From Pseudomonadota bacterium (GTDB lineage Bacteria; Pseudomonadota; Alphaproteobacteria; Rhizobiales; Xanthobacteraceae): a stretch of 5,272 nucleotides of DNA. Position 1 is the stretch's first letter; every line of letters starts with the position of its first letter. The notes beneath the pieces were generated by a model. The model ran no database searches and had not been told where the DNA came from. It saw only the letters and a program-made list of their open reading frames with translations. Both the position numbers and the translations under genes were made by a program. Where the stretch lies: the NCBI GenBank assembly GCA_023433965.1, contig JAEYTQ010000460.1, positions 1 to 5,272 on the forward strand, written 5' to 3'. Of this stretch, positions 1 through 5,272 are shown in pieces.

Positions 1-284
1 CGTACATACCTCCGCACGAATGTCGACATACAGAACGCACTGGCTCGTGCCGTGGCTTTAGGGAGGGTTGGCTCCGCGAATGTGCGGCCCAGAGTTGTCA
101 CGTCCCATAGCGGCGACGCAGAGTAGCGGGAAGCAATTCAAAGCCAGAGGCGCGGCTCCTGCCACCAAAAGTAAGGCTAACGCACTGATCGTACTAGCCA
201 AAGCGCTATGACGGTCGATACCATAAGCCAATCCACAGGGAACGTCACTTCGCACGCGCGAAACAAGGTGCTCCATTTCGACCG
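1..284. other. Upstream stretch with no recognisable gene
   Basis: I see no convincing coding region, tRNA, rRNA or mobile-element end here. The longest open frame is on the minus strand. From an ATG at 274-276 it would encode about 72 residues with one hydrophobic stretch (STISALALLLVAG and beyond). That ATG has no Shine-Dalgarno sequence in front of it, and the product resembles nothing I know. The stretch is probably intergenic or eroded sequence that continues into the gene remnant that follows. Confidence 0.5.
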
Positions 285-485
285 GCGGCCAAGTTGCGGA
301 CAGAACGCACCGCCATCGCCGACACCAAGGCCAAGAAGACGCGTTGCGCTCGCGAACGACCTCGGCCAGCGCGCCCGCCAGCTTGCGGACCTGCAGCAGA
401 TGCGCGCGAGGACAATGCGAAGCTTGCCGAATCGCAGAAGGTTCAGGCGGAGATGATGCGCAGGGAATGCGAGCTTGAGGACTCG
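285..485 (+). pseudogene. Decayed fragment of a DUF2130-like coiled-coil protein
   Basis: Three consecutive pieces in alternating frames read as one coiled-coil segment. Frame A (about 285-344) gives AAKLRTERTAIADTKAKKTR. The next frame (about 343-402) gives VALANDLGQRARQLADLQQM. Frame A resumes (about 408-482) with EDNAKLAESQKVQAEMMRR and then ECELED. Joined, this matches my memory of the coiled-coil middle of DUF2130 proteins, which have blocks like ARELADLQ, KLAEAQKAQAE and RKQRELDD. The two shifts roughly cancel: about +1 near 340-346 and about -1 near 400-408. Neither the N-terminal part nor the conserved C-terminal domain is present, and the similarity stops near 485. No open frame has a usable start or Shine-Dalgarno sequence. 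The remnant is therefore almost certainly non-functional. The family match is from memory and could be another coiled-coil protein. Confidence 0.45.
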
Positions 486-555
486 ATGGCGCTGCCATAC
501 TTCCGGAAGAGATCGCTACGGCCGCGACCTAGTGACATGCGGCAAAGGGGGGCTG

Positions 556-587
556 GCAACACGCGACAATTATAGTAGCGTTGTTGC
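556..587. repeat. Imperfect inverted repeat in the operon's upstream region
   Basis: GCAACACGC at 556-564 is complementary to GCGT plus GTTGC at 578-587, with a single unpaired T at 582. This gives nine base pairs around a 13-base AT-rich centre (565-577, GACAATTATAGTA). It lies about 60 bases before the binding-protein start, so it could be an operator for a dimeric regulator or a leader stem-loop. The centre contains TATAGT (571-576, +) and, on the minus strand, an exact TATAAT (574-569). I find no good -35 element at the right distance for either, so no promoter is assigned. The function is inferred from position and symmetry only. Confidence 0.4.
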
Positions 588-632
588 AAGAAGAAGCGCA
601 CGGCGGCTGAAGCCGGGCGCAACATATAGAAC

Positions 633-640
633 AGGGAGGA
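633..640 (+). promoter_or_regulatory. Strong Shine-Dalgarno site of the binding-protein gene
   Basis: AGGGAGGA lies six bases before the ATG at 647 and fixes that start. The same eight bases recur at 3865-3872 in front of the LivG-type ATPase gene. A small CGGC-TGAA-GCCG hairpin (604-615) sits 17 bases upstream and does not cover the site. Confidence 0.8.
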
Positions 641-646
641 CTTTCG

Positions 647-1951
647 ATGCAGTTTCTCAAGACTGCGGTTGCGGCCGGACTTGTCGTTGCGACCTTTACC
701 GGCACCTCGCTTGCGCAAACCAAGCCGTCGGAGCTCAAAATCGGTATCACGACGTTCCTGTCGGGCCCTGCGTCAGTCTTCGGTGTGCCGGCGAAGGCCG
801 CGGCGGAGATGATCGCGGAGGACCTCAACAAGAAGGGCGGCATCGGCGGCGTGCCGGTCAAGCTCTCCTTCATCGACGAAGGCGCGGGAGGCGAAGCGCT
901 CGTCTCGAACTACCGACGCGTGGTGCAGGACGAAAAGGTCGATGCCACGTTTGCTTCGATCTCGTCGGGCAGCTGCACCCAGTTGGTGCCGGTCGCCGAA
1001 GACCTCAAAGTCATGAATTTCATGTGGGACTGCGGTGCGGCCTCCATCCTCGAAACCAAGAAGTACCGCTACAATTTCCGGACTCAGGCGAACGGCACGC
1101 CGGAAATGCTGGCCGTGCTCCTTTATCTGCTCAAGACCAAGCCCGATTTCAAGACGATCGCGGTGGTCAATCAGGATTATGCATGGGGTCGGGAGAGCTG
1201 GGAAATCTTTTCGACCGCGCTCAAGGCGATGAAGCCGGACGTGCAAGTCGTCGCGGAGCTCTTCCCGAAGTTCGGCGCACCGGACTACTCCACTGAAATT
1301 TCCCGTCTGCTGGCGCTGCGGCCGGATGTGGTTCTGACCACGTCTTGGGGCGGAGATCTCGACACGCTCGTCCGCCAAGCCGGTCAGCGCGGCCTGTTGC
1401 AGCAGTCGACCTTCGTGCTCGGGATCGGCGAATCGTCGATCCAGCGGCTGGGCAAGGACTTGCCCGAAGGCCTGATCGTCGGTGCGCGCGGAGACCACTG
1501 GTTCCTGCATCCCGAGAAGACGAACGACGCGGCCTTCAAGGCGTTCAATGAAGCCTTCAAGGCCAAGACCGGTGCATGGCCGATCTACCCGGTCTATCAC
1601 ATGGCGCAGGCATTCAAGGCCCTGCAGACGGCCTACGACAAGGCAATCAAGGCCAACGGCGGCAACTGGCCCACGCGCGAACAGGTCGTCGACGCCACGG
1701 CGGGCATCGAGTTCGCCACCGGCTTCGGCCGTCCGATTACGCTGCGGCCCGAGGATAACCAGGGTCTCGAAGCTCAGCTGGTCGGCGTCACCAAGTCCGT
1801 TTCGGGGTACGAGTTCAAGCTGCTCGACAACATGATGATCTTCGATCCGAAGATGATCACCAACCCGGCGGGCGTGCGGTCGGTTGAGTGGCTCAAGACG
1901 CTAAAGCCGGACTTCGTCAAGATGGACGTGCCGACCTTCAAAGCTCAGTAA
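647..1951 (+). CDS. Periplasmic substrate-binding protein of a Liv/HAAT-type ABC transporter
   Basis: This 434-residue protein belongs to the Peripla_BP_6 (LivJ/LivK-like) class of type I periplasmic binding proteins. It would capture a solute in the periplasm and deliver it to the membrane permeases. Residues 1-23 form a typical Sec signal peptide: Lys5, a hydrophobic core, and SLA before a probable cut after Ala23. The mature protein opens with the family-typical start ELKIGITTFLSGPASVFG and then GGIGGVPVKL. The later NQDYAWGRESWE (175-186) corresponds to the usual NDYAYGRD-like block, and ALRPDVVLTT (223-232) is also typical. It is well above E. coli LivJ/LivK length (about 367-369). The only two cysteines are Cys110 and Cys129, both in the first lobe. 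The start is set by the Shine-Dalgarno site at 633-640. As first gene of the operon it is separated from the permeases by a hairpin, which may favour its expression. The ligand is unknown: an amino acid, amide, aromatic acid or other small organic acid are all possible for this class. Confidence 0.95.
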   Translation: MQFLKTAVAAGLVVATFTGTSLAQTKPSELKIGITTFLSGPASVFGVPAKAAAEMIAEDLNKKGGIGGVPVKLSFIDEGAGGEALVSNYRRVVQDEKVDATFASISSGSCTQLVPVAEDLKVMNFMWDCGAASILETKKYRYNFRTQANGTPEMLAVLLYLLKTKPDFKTIAVVNQDYAWGRESWEIFSTALKAMKPDVQVVAELFPKFGAPDYSTEISRLLALRPDVVLTTSWGGDLDTLVRQAGQRGLLQQSTFVLGIGESSIQRLGKDLPEGLIVGARGDHWFLHPEKTNDAAFKAFNEAFKAKTGAWPIYPVYHMAQAFKALQTAYDKAIKANGGNWPTREQVVDATAGIEFATGFGRPITLRPEDNQGLEAQLVGVTKSVSGYEFKLLDNMMIFDPKMITNPAGVRSVEWLKTLKPDFVKMDVPTFKAQ

Positions 1952-1973
1952 CGGCACGCTCGACTTTTGATCC

Positions 1974-2010
1974 CCGTCCTCCGAGCCTCGTCCCGGAGGA
2001 CGGACCTTTT
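1974..2010 (+). terminator. Intercistronic hairpin between binding-protein and permease genes
   Basis: CCGTCCTCCG (1974-1983) pairs perfectly with CGGAGGACGG (1994-2003) around a ten-base loop. ACC and only four Ts (2007-2010) follow. The short, displaced T-run makes it a weak intrinsic terminator at best. It starts 22 bases after the stop codon of the binding-protein gene and ends 19 bases before the permease start. A partial terminator or an mRNA 3'-end stabiliser at this place would make binding protein in excess over membrane subunits, as is common in binding-protein-dependent operons. The role is inferred and the hairpin itself is plain in the sequence. Confidence 0.6.
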
Positions 2011-2022
2011 CCGAAGGCCTTC

Positions 2023-2922
2023 ATGAACTCGACACTCGCTATCTTGGCTATCCTCGATGGGATCAGCTACGCCGCACTGGTGTTCCTGGTCTCGGTCGGG
2101 CTCAGCCTGATTTTCGGCGTGCTGCGCGTGGTCAACGTCGCGCACGGTTCGCTGTACGCGTTCGGCGCCTACCTGGCTGCGACGTTCAGCCTTGCAGTCG
2201 CGCCGATATCGCCTTGGCTCACCTATCCCGCGCTGCTGGCCGCTTCCATCGTGATCGGCGTCGTGTGCGGCGGTTTCATCGAACGGTTTCTGCTGCGACC
2301 GCTCTCCGGACAGGAGGACGTCCTCCAGCTTCTGATCACTTTCGCCGCCTTCATGATCATGGACAACCTGCAGCGTCTGATCTGGGGCGTGCAGCCCATC
2401 TTCGCCGCGGAGCCGTTGAGACTACTTCCCAACGTGGCCGTGTTCGGCGTCAGTTACACGTCGTACCAGGTCATTCTGCTGCCCGGTGTCGCCCTGGCGA
2501 CGCTGTTCGGGCTCCGCTACTTCCTGCGCAGGACGCTGTCGGGAGCGGTCATCCTTGCGGTGACGGAGGACCGCGAAGCTTCGACGGCCATCGGGATTGA
2601 CGCAAAACGCGTATATTTCGTCACCTTCGTGATCGGCGCAAGTCTGGCCGCATTGGGAGGAGCGCTGGCCTCGCCGACCACCTCGCTGGTCCCCGGTATG
2701 GGCGCCGATATGATCGTGCTTTCCTTTGCCGTCGCTGCGACCGCGGGCCTCGGCCAGATCGAGGGCACCGCGCTCACCGCGCTGATGATCGGCCTGACCC
2801 GTGCCTTCGTGATCTATCTCCAGCCGGAGTTCGAGGTTCTCGTTCCCTATCTGCTGATGGTGCTGGTGCTTCTGGTGCGTCCGTTCGGCCTGTTCGGCGC
2901 CGTGCAGGTAAGGAAAATATGA
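2023..2922 (+). CDS. LivH-type inner-membrane permease
   Basis: This 299-residue, very hydrophobic protein is one half of the transmembrane channel of a Liv-type importer (BPD_transp_2 family). The hallmark near the N-terminus is GLSLIFGVLRVVNVAHGSLY (26-45), very close to the classic LivH sequence. The cytoplasmic coupling-loop region that contacts the ATPases is EDREASTAIGIDAKRV (182-197), followed by ASLAALGGAL (206-215). The C-terminus has the typical RPFGLFG (286-292). About eight membrane segments are apparent. The GLG loop reads ATAGLGQIEGT (239-249) rather than the common GGLGSIPG, a mild deviation. The frame is open further upstream, to 1888, but that part overlaps the binding-protein gene and its translation lacks family character. 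The ATG at 2023 begins the hydrophobic N-terminus and has GAAGG at 2013-2017 in front. Length is normal for LivH (about 290-310). The gene overlaps the next by four bases. Confidence 0.95.
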   Translation: MNSTLAILAILDGISYAALVFLVSVGLSLIFGVLRVVNVAHGSLYAFGAYLAATFSLAVAPISPWLTYPALLAASIVIGVVCGGFIERFLLRPLSGQEDVLQLLITFAAFMIMDNLQRLIWGVQPIFAAEPLRLLPNVAVFGVSYTSYQVILLPGVALATLFGLRYFLRRTLSGAVILAVTEDREASTAIGIDAKRVYFVTFVIGASLAALGGALASPTTSLVPGMGADMIVLSFAVAATAGLGQIEGTALTALMIGLTRAFVIYLQPEFEVLVPYLLMVLVLLVRPFGLFGAVQVRKI

Positions 2923-3878
2923 TGAGCGGCCACATCAAGCCGGTCACCACGGTCGCGATCGTCTTCTTTCTGGTCAGCGCCGTCGCGCCCCTTTTTGTAT
3001 CGAGCTGGGCAACATTGTTCGCGTTGATCCTCGCGAAGGGCATCGTCGTTCTCGGAATCATTCTTCTGCTGCAAGCGGGGCAGGTGTCGTTCGGACATGC
3101 AATGTTCTTCGCTACCGGCGCGTATACCGCGGCGTTCTGGAGCAAGTACGTCGGTAGCGGCGACATCGTGCTCTTCATCGCGCTGGGCGGCATAACCTCC
3201 GCAGTCTTCGGCCTCATCGTCGGGCTCTTCGTCGTGCGCTACCGGGAGATCTTTTTTGGAATGCTGAATCTGGCGTTTTCGATGGTGCTGTGGTCGCTGC
3301 TGGAGAAGATGTTTCATTACACCAACGGCGCCGACGGCATCCGGGTCCCTCGTCCGGCCCTGTTGGGGCTGTCGTTTACGCCCGAAGTCTTCCAGTACGT
3401 CATTCTTTACGTGAGCCTCTTGATCGCGGTCGTCGCCTTCTACGGCGTGCAACGCTATCTCGATAGCCCGCTCGGACACATGCTGCGTGCCATCAAATCG
3501 AACGAGACCCGGCTCGAGTACCTCGGGACGTCCGCACGGCGCGTGCTTCTGATAGGCTACGTGATCTCGGCTTTTCTCGGCGGTATCGGCGGCGCGCTGG
3601 TGGCGATCATCCAGCAGATCGCCACGCCCGAGTTCGGGTTCTGGACGAAGTCGGGCGAGTTCGTTTTTATCGCGATCCTCGGCGGCAGCGCCCACGCCTT
3701 CGGAGCGTTCGCCGGCGCGGCGATGTTCGAGTGCGTGCGCTTCTATGCGGCGGCCCACCTGGCCGACACCTGGCAACTGATCCTCGGCGTGGTCTTGATC
3801 GTCATCATTCTCTATGCGCCTAACGGACTGATAGGTCTCAGGCAGCGCTACGGCCAGGCGAAGCAGGGAGGACATTGA
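2919..3878 (+). CDS. LivM-type inner-membrane permease
   Basis: This 319-residue membrane protein is the second channel subunit, expected to pair with the LivH-type protein. Family marks are LLLQAGQVSFGHAMFFATGAY (from about 49 to 69), the coupling-loop region RAIKSNETRLEYLGTSARRV (190-209) followed by FLGGIGGALVA (219-229), the GEFVFIAILGG block (246-256) and the closing YAPNGLIGL (299-307). It is shorter than E. coli LivM (about 425), which has extra N-terminal sequence, but usual for the many LivM-like proteins of about 300-350 residues. Two adjacent ATGs are possible. The one at 2919 makes an ATGA overlap with the previous stop. The one at 2922 makes a TGATG junction and sits seven bases after AAGGA (2910-2914), a slightly better spacing. 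They differ by one Met. The product ends in a short polar tail (RQRYGQAKQGGH). Confidence 0.95.
   Translation: MMSGHIKPVTTVAIVFFLVSAVAPLFVSSWATLFALILAKGIVVLGIILLLQAGQVSFGHAMFFATGAYTAAFWSKYVGSGDIVLFIALGGITSAVFGLIVGLFVVRYREIFFGMLNLAFSMVLWSLLEKMFHYTNGADGIRVPRPALLGLSFTPEVFQYVILYVSLLIAVVAFYGVQRYLDSPLGHMLRAIKSNETRLEYLGTSARRVLLIGYVISAFLGGIGGALVAIIQQIATPEFGFWTKSGEFVFIAILGGSAHAFGAFAGAAMFECVRFYAAAHLADTWQLILGVVLIVIILYAPNGLIGLRQRYGQAKQGGH
3865..3872 (+). promoter_or_regulatory. Strong Shine-Dalgarno site of the LivG-type ATPase gene
   Basis: AGGGAGGA lies five bases before the ATG at 3878 and inside the end of the preceding permease gene. It decides between that ATG and an in-frame TTG one codon earlier (3875), in favour of the ATG. 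The octamer is the same as in front of the binding-protein gene. Confidence 0.75.
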
Positions 3879-4621
3879 TGGCCAACGTCCTCCTTTCCGC
3901 GAAGGGCATCAAGATCCGGTTCGGTGGCGTCGTCGCCGCGGACGGGATCGATCTAGACGTTCTCGAAGGCGAGAACCTCGCGATCATCGGACCGAACGGC
4001 GCCGGAAAGACCACCTTCCTCAACATCTCGACGGGTTATCTGCGGCCGCAGGCCGGAAACATCACCTTCCTGGGCCAGGAAATCACGGCGCAGCTCCCGC
4101 GCACGATCACCAAGCTCGGCATCGCGCGGGCCTTTCAGATCCCGCAGCTTTTTCTCGATCAGACTGTGATGGAGAACATGCTGATCGCCGCGGCCTCGCG
4201 GCTGGGAAGCCCTTCCGGCTTCACGGCTCTTTCCGCCCTGCCTGAGCTGCCTGAAATGGAGCGCCTTCTGGATCTCGTCAGCGTCAAGTCGTATGCGTCT
4301 CGCAAGGCGAGGGAGCTTCCCGAGGGACAACGAAAGCTGGTCGATATCGCTCTGGCGCTCGCGCTGAAGCCCAGACTGCTGCTGATGGACGAGCCCACCT
4401 CGGGCGTCGCCTCCGCCGAAAAGCTGGAGATCATGGACATCCTGACGTCCGCGCTCGCCGAGGAGAAGGTGACTTCGGTCTTTGTCGAGCACGACATGGA
4501 CATGGTGGAGCGTTATGCCCACAGAGTCGCGGTGTGGAACGTCGGGAAGATCCAAAAGGTCGGCACGCCGGCGGAGGTACTGGCCGACCCCAAGGTCCGC
4601 GAACAGGTGATCGGCATATGA
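3878..4621 (+). CDS. LivG-type ABC transporter ATPase with atypical signature motif
   Basis: This 247-residue cytoplasmic ATPase is one of the two nucleotide-binding subunits. Walker A is GPNGAGKTT (38-46). The Q-loop is in RAFQIPQLF (Gln87). Walker B is LLLMDEP with catalytic Glu172. The H-switch is His205 in VEHDMDMV. The C-terminal stretch GTPAEVLADPKV (229-240) is typical of LivG. Length is close to E. coli LivG (255). The odd point is the ABC signature: where LivG usually has LSYGQ, this protein has LPEGQ (147-151), so the conserved Ser is Pro. It is followed by RKLVDIALALALKP, and the D-loop reads PTSGVASAEK instead of PAAGLNP. I recall similar LPEG-type sequences in other Liv-like ATPases, so this probably marks a subgroup and is not a damaged gene. 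The start is the ATG sharing one base with the upstream stop. The gene overlaps the next ATPase gene by four bases (ATGA). Confidence 0.95.
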   Translation: MANVLLSAKGIKIRFGGVVAADGIDLDVLEGENLAIIGPNGAGKTTFLNISTGYLRPQAGNITFLGQEITAQLPRTITKLGIARAFQIPQLFLDQTVMENMLIAAASRLGSPSGFTALSALPELPEMERLLDLVSVKSYASRKARELPEGQRKLVDIALALALKPRLLLMDEPTSGVASAEKLEIMDILTSALAEEKVTSVFVEHDMDMVERYAHRVAVWNVGKIQKVGTPAEVLADPKVREQVIGI

Positions 4622-5272
4622 CGGCGATGCTGGACCTCGAGAACGTCAACGTCGCGATCGCCGATGCGCCGGTGCTGCGCAGCGTCAGCTTCTCGCTGCC
4701 GCCGGGCGCAACCGCTGCGCTTATCGGGCGAAACGGCGCCGGCAAGACCACGACGGTGCGGACCATCATGGGCTTCACGAAGGCGAGCGGCACCGTGCGC
4801 CTGGGCGGTCAAGACCTCCGACATGTTGCTCCGCACCGCCGACCCTTCTTAGGCATCGGCTACGCCCCCGAGGATCGTCGTCTCTTCTCGGCCTTTACTG
4901 TGGAGGAGAACATTCTTTTGCCCGGTCGCGTCGCGAAACTTGGCGCGGACGAGGTGCGGCGGCGGCTGGAGCGAGCGTACTCCGTCCTGCCGGAGCTCAA
5001 GGAACTGGCGGGGCGCCCGGCGGGCTCCGTCTCGGGCGGCCAAGGCAAGATGGTCGCCCTCGGGCGCGCCCTGATGCTAGGCACCCGCCTCGTCATTCTG
5101 GACGAGCCGTTCCAGGGCCTCGCCCCTGTGCTGGCGCAGAGGTATGCCGAGGCGCTGCGTCGGCTTCGTTCGCAAGACCGGGACATTAGCCTGCTGATCA
5201 CGGAATCGAACCCGAAGCTGCTCGAGACCTTCGCCGACGTGACGCTGACGATCGAGCGCGGCGAAATCGAAA
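4618..5272 (+). CDS. LivF-type ABC transporter ATPase, cut by the window end
   Basis: The frame is open from the ATG at 4618 to the end of the window, giving 218 residues. Family members are usually about 233-240, so roughly the last 20 are missing. It is the second ATP-binding subunit, partner of the LivG-type protein. Walker A is GRNGAGKTT (37-45). The region after it has YAPEDRRLFSAFTVEENI (82-99), matching the LivF YVPEGRRIFPxLTVEENL block. The signature is VSGGQ (138-142), and Walker B is LVILDEP with Glu163. The D-loop reads FQGLAP where SLGLAP is usual. The H-switch position holds Ser197 in LLITESNPKLL, where E. coli LivF has VEQN and most ABC ATPases have His. Its ATG overlaps the upstream stop by four bases (ATGA), and AGGTGA (4605-4610) seven bases before can serve as Shine-Dalgarno. 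Translation is probably coupled to the gene upstream. Confidence 0.93.
   Translation, partial: MTAMLDLENVNVAIADAPVLRSVSFSLPPGATAALIGRNGAGKTTTVRTIMGFTKASGTVRLGGQDLRHVAPHRRPFLGIGYAPEDRRLFSAFTVEENILLPGRVAKLGADEVRRRLERAYSVLPELKELAGRPAGSVSGGQGKMVALGRALMLGTRLVILDEPFQGLAPVLAQRYAEALRRLRSQDRDISLLITESNPKLLETFADVTLTIERGEIE

Noticed and set aside
58..276. Minus-strand open frame with a hydrophobic stretch, about 72 residues from an ATG at 274-276 and up to 146 from an upstream start
   Set aside because: No Shine-Dalgarno sequence, no recognisable family, and the longer version runs antisense to the coiled-coil remnant. GC-rich DNA gives many such frames by chance.
30..310. Direct repeat ACAGAACGCAC at 30-40 and 300-310
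   Set aside because: An 11-base match is expected a few times by chance in a window of this size, and nothing around the two copies is alike.
569..597. Minus-strand promoter with exact TATAAT at 574-569
   Set aside because: No recognisable -35 element 16-18 bases upstream (the region reads CTTCTT or GCTTCT), and no minus-strand gene follows.
475..1296. Long plus-strand open frame of 273 codons overlapping the binding-protein gene
   Set aside because: It is the shifted frame of a well-supported gene. Its translation is Arg/Gly-rich with no family character.
1888..2022. Upstream extension of the LivH-type gene to an ATG at 1888
   Set aside because: The extra 45 residues overlap the binding-protein gene and hairpin and lack permease character. 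The ATG at 2023 begins the hydrophobic family-like N-terminus.
2847..3875. Minus-strand open frame of 342 codons across the LivM-type gene
   Set aside because: It is antisense to a gene with clear LivM motifs, and its charged, repetitive composition is typical of shadow frames in GC-rich DNA.

Overview
The window carries one nearly complete ABC transporter operon of the branched-chain amino acid (HAAT/Liv) type, all on the + strand. The GC-rich, strongly GC-biased coding style, the crowded gene junctions and the kind of Liv-like cassette suggest an alphaproteobacterium, most likely of the Hyphomicrobiales (Bradyrhizobium/Rhodopseudomonas-like). That placement is an inference from style, not from a marker gene.

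Layout. Positions 1-646 hold no intact gene. Positions about 285-485 contain a decayed, twice-frameshifted fragment that reads like the coiled-coil part of a DUF2130 protein. Positions 556-587 contain an imperfect inverted repeat with an AT-rich centre, and a strong ribosome binding site lies at 633-640. The operon follows: a periplasmic substrate-binding protein (647-1951), a 71-base gap with a perfect 10-bp hairpin (1974-2003), a LivH-type permease (2023-2922), a LivM-type permease (2919-3878), a LivG-type ATPase (3878-4621) and a LivF-type ATPase (4618 to the window end, about 20 residues short of the usual family length). The last four genes overlap their neighbours by 1-4 bases (ATGA or TGATG junctions), which points to one message and coupled translation.

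How the parts work together. The binding protein would capture a solute in the periplasm and hand it to the LivH/LivM membrane pair, and the LivG/LivF pair would power import. The gene order matches the classic livK-H-M-G-F layout, but the substrate cannot be read from the sequence. The binding protein is clearly longer than E. coli LivJ/LivK, and no regulator or catabolic gene lies in the window to suggest a ligand.

The most interesting signal is in the two ATPases. The LivG-type subunit has LPEGQ where the ABC signature (LSGGQ/LSYGQ) belongs, and the LivF-type subunit has Ser at the H-switch position. In the head-to-tail dimer these two deviations fall in the same composite ATP site, while the other site keeps the consensus residues. 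This predicts an asymmetric ATPase with one canonical and one degenerate site. Beyond this the window looks like an ordinary transporter operon, and I see no clearly new system in it.
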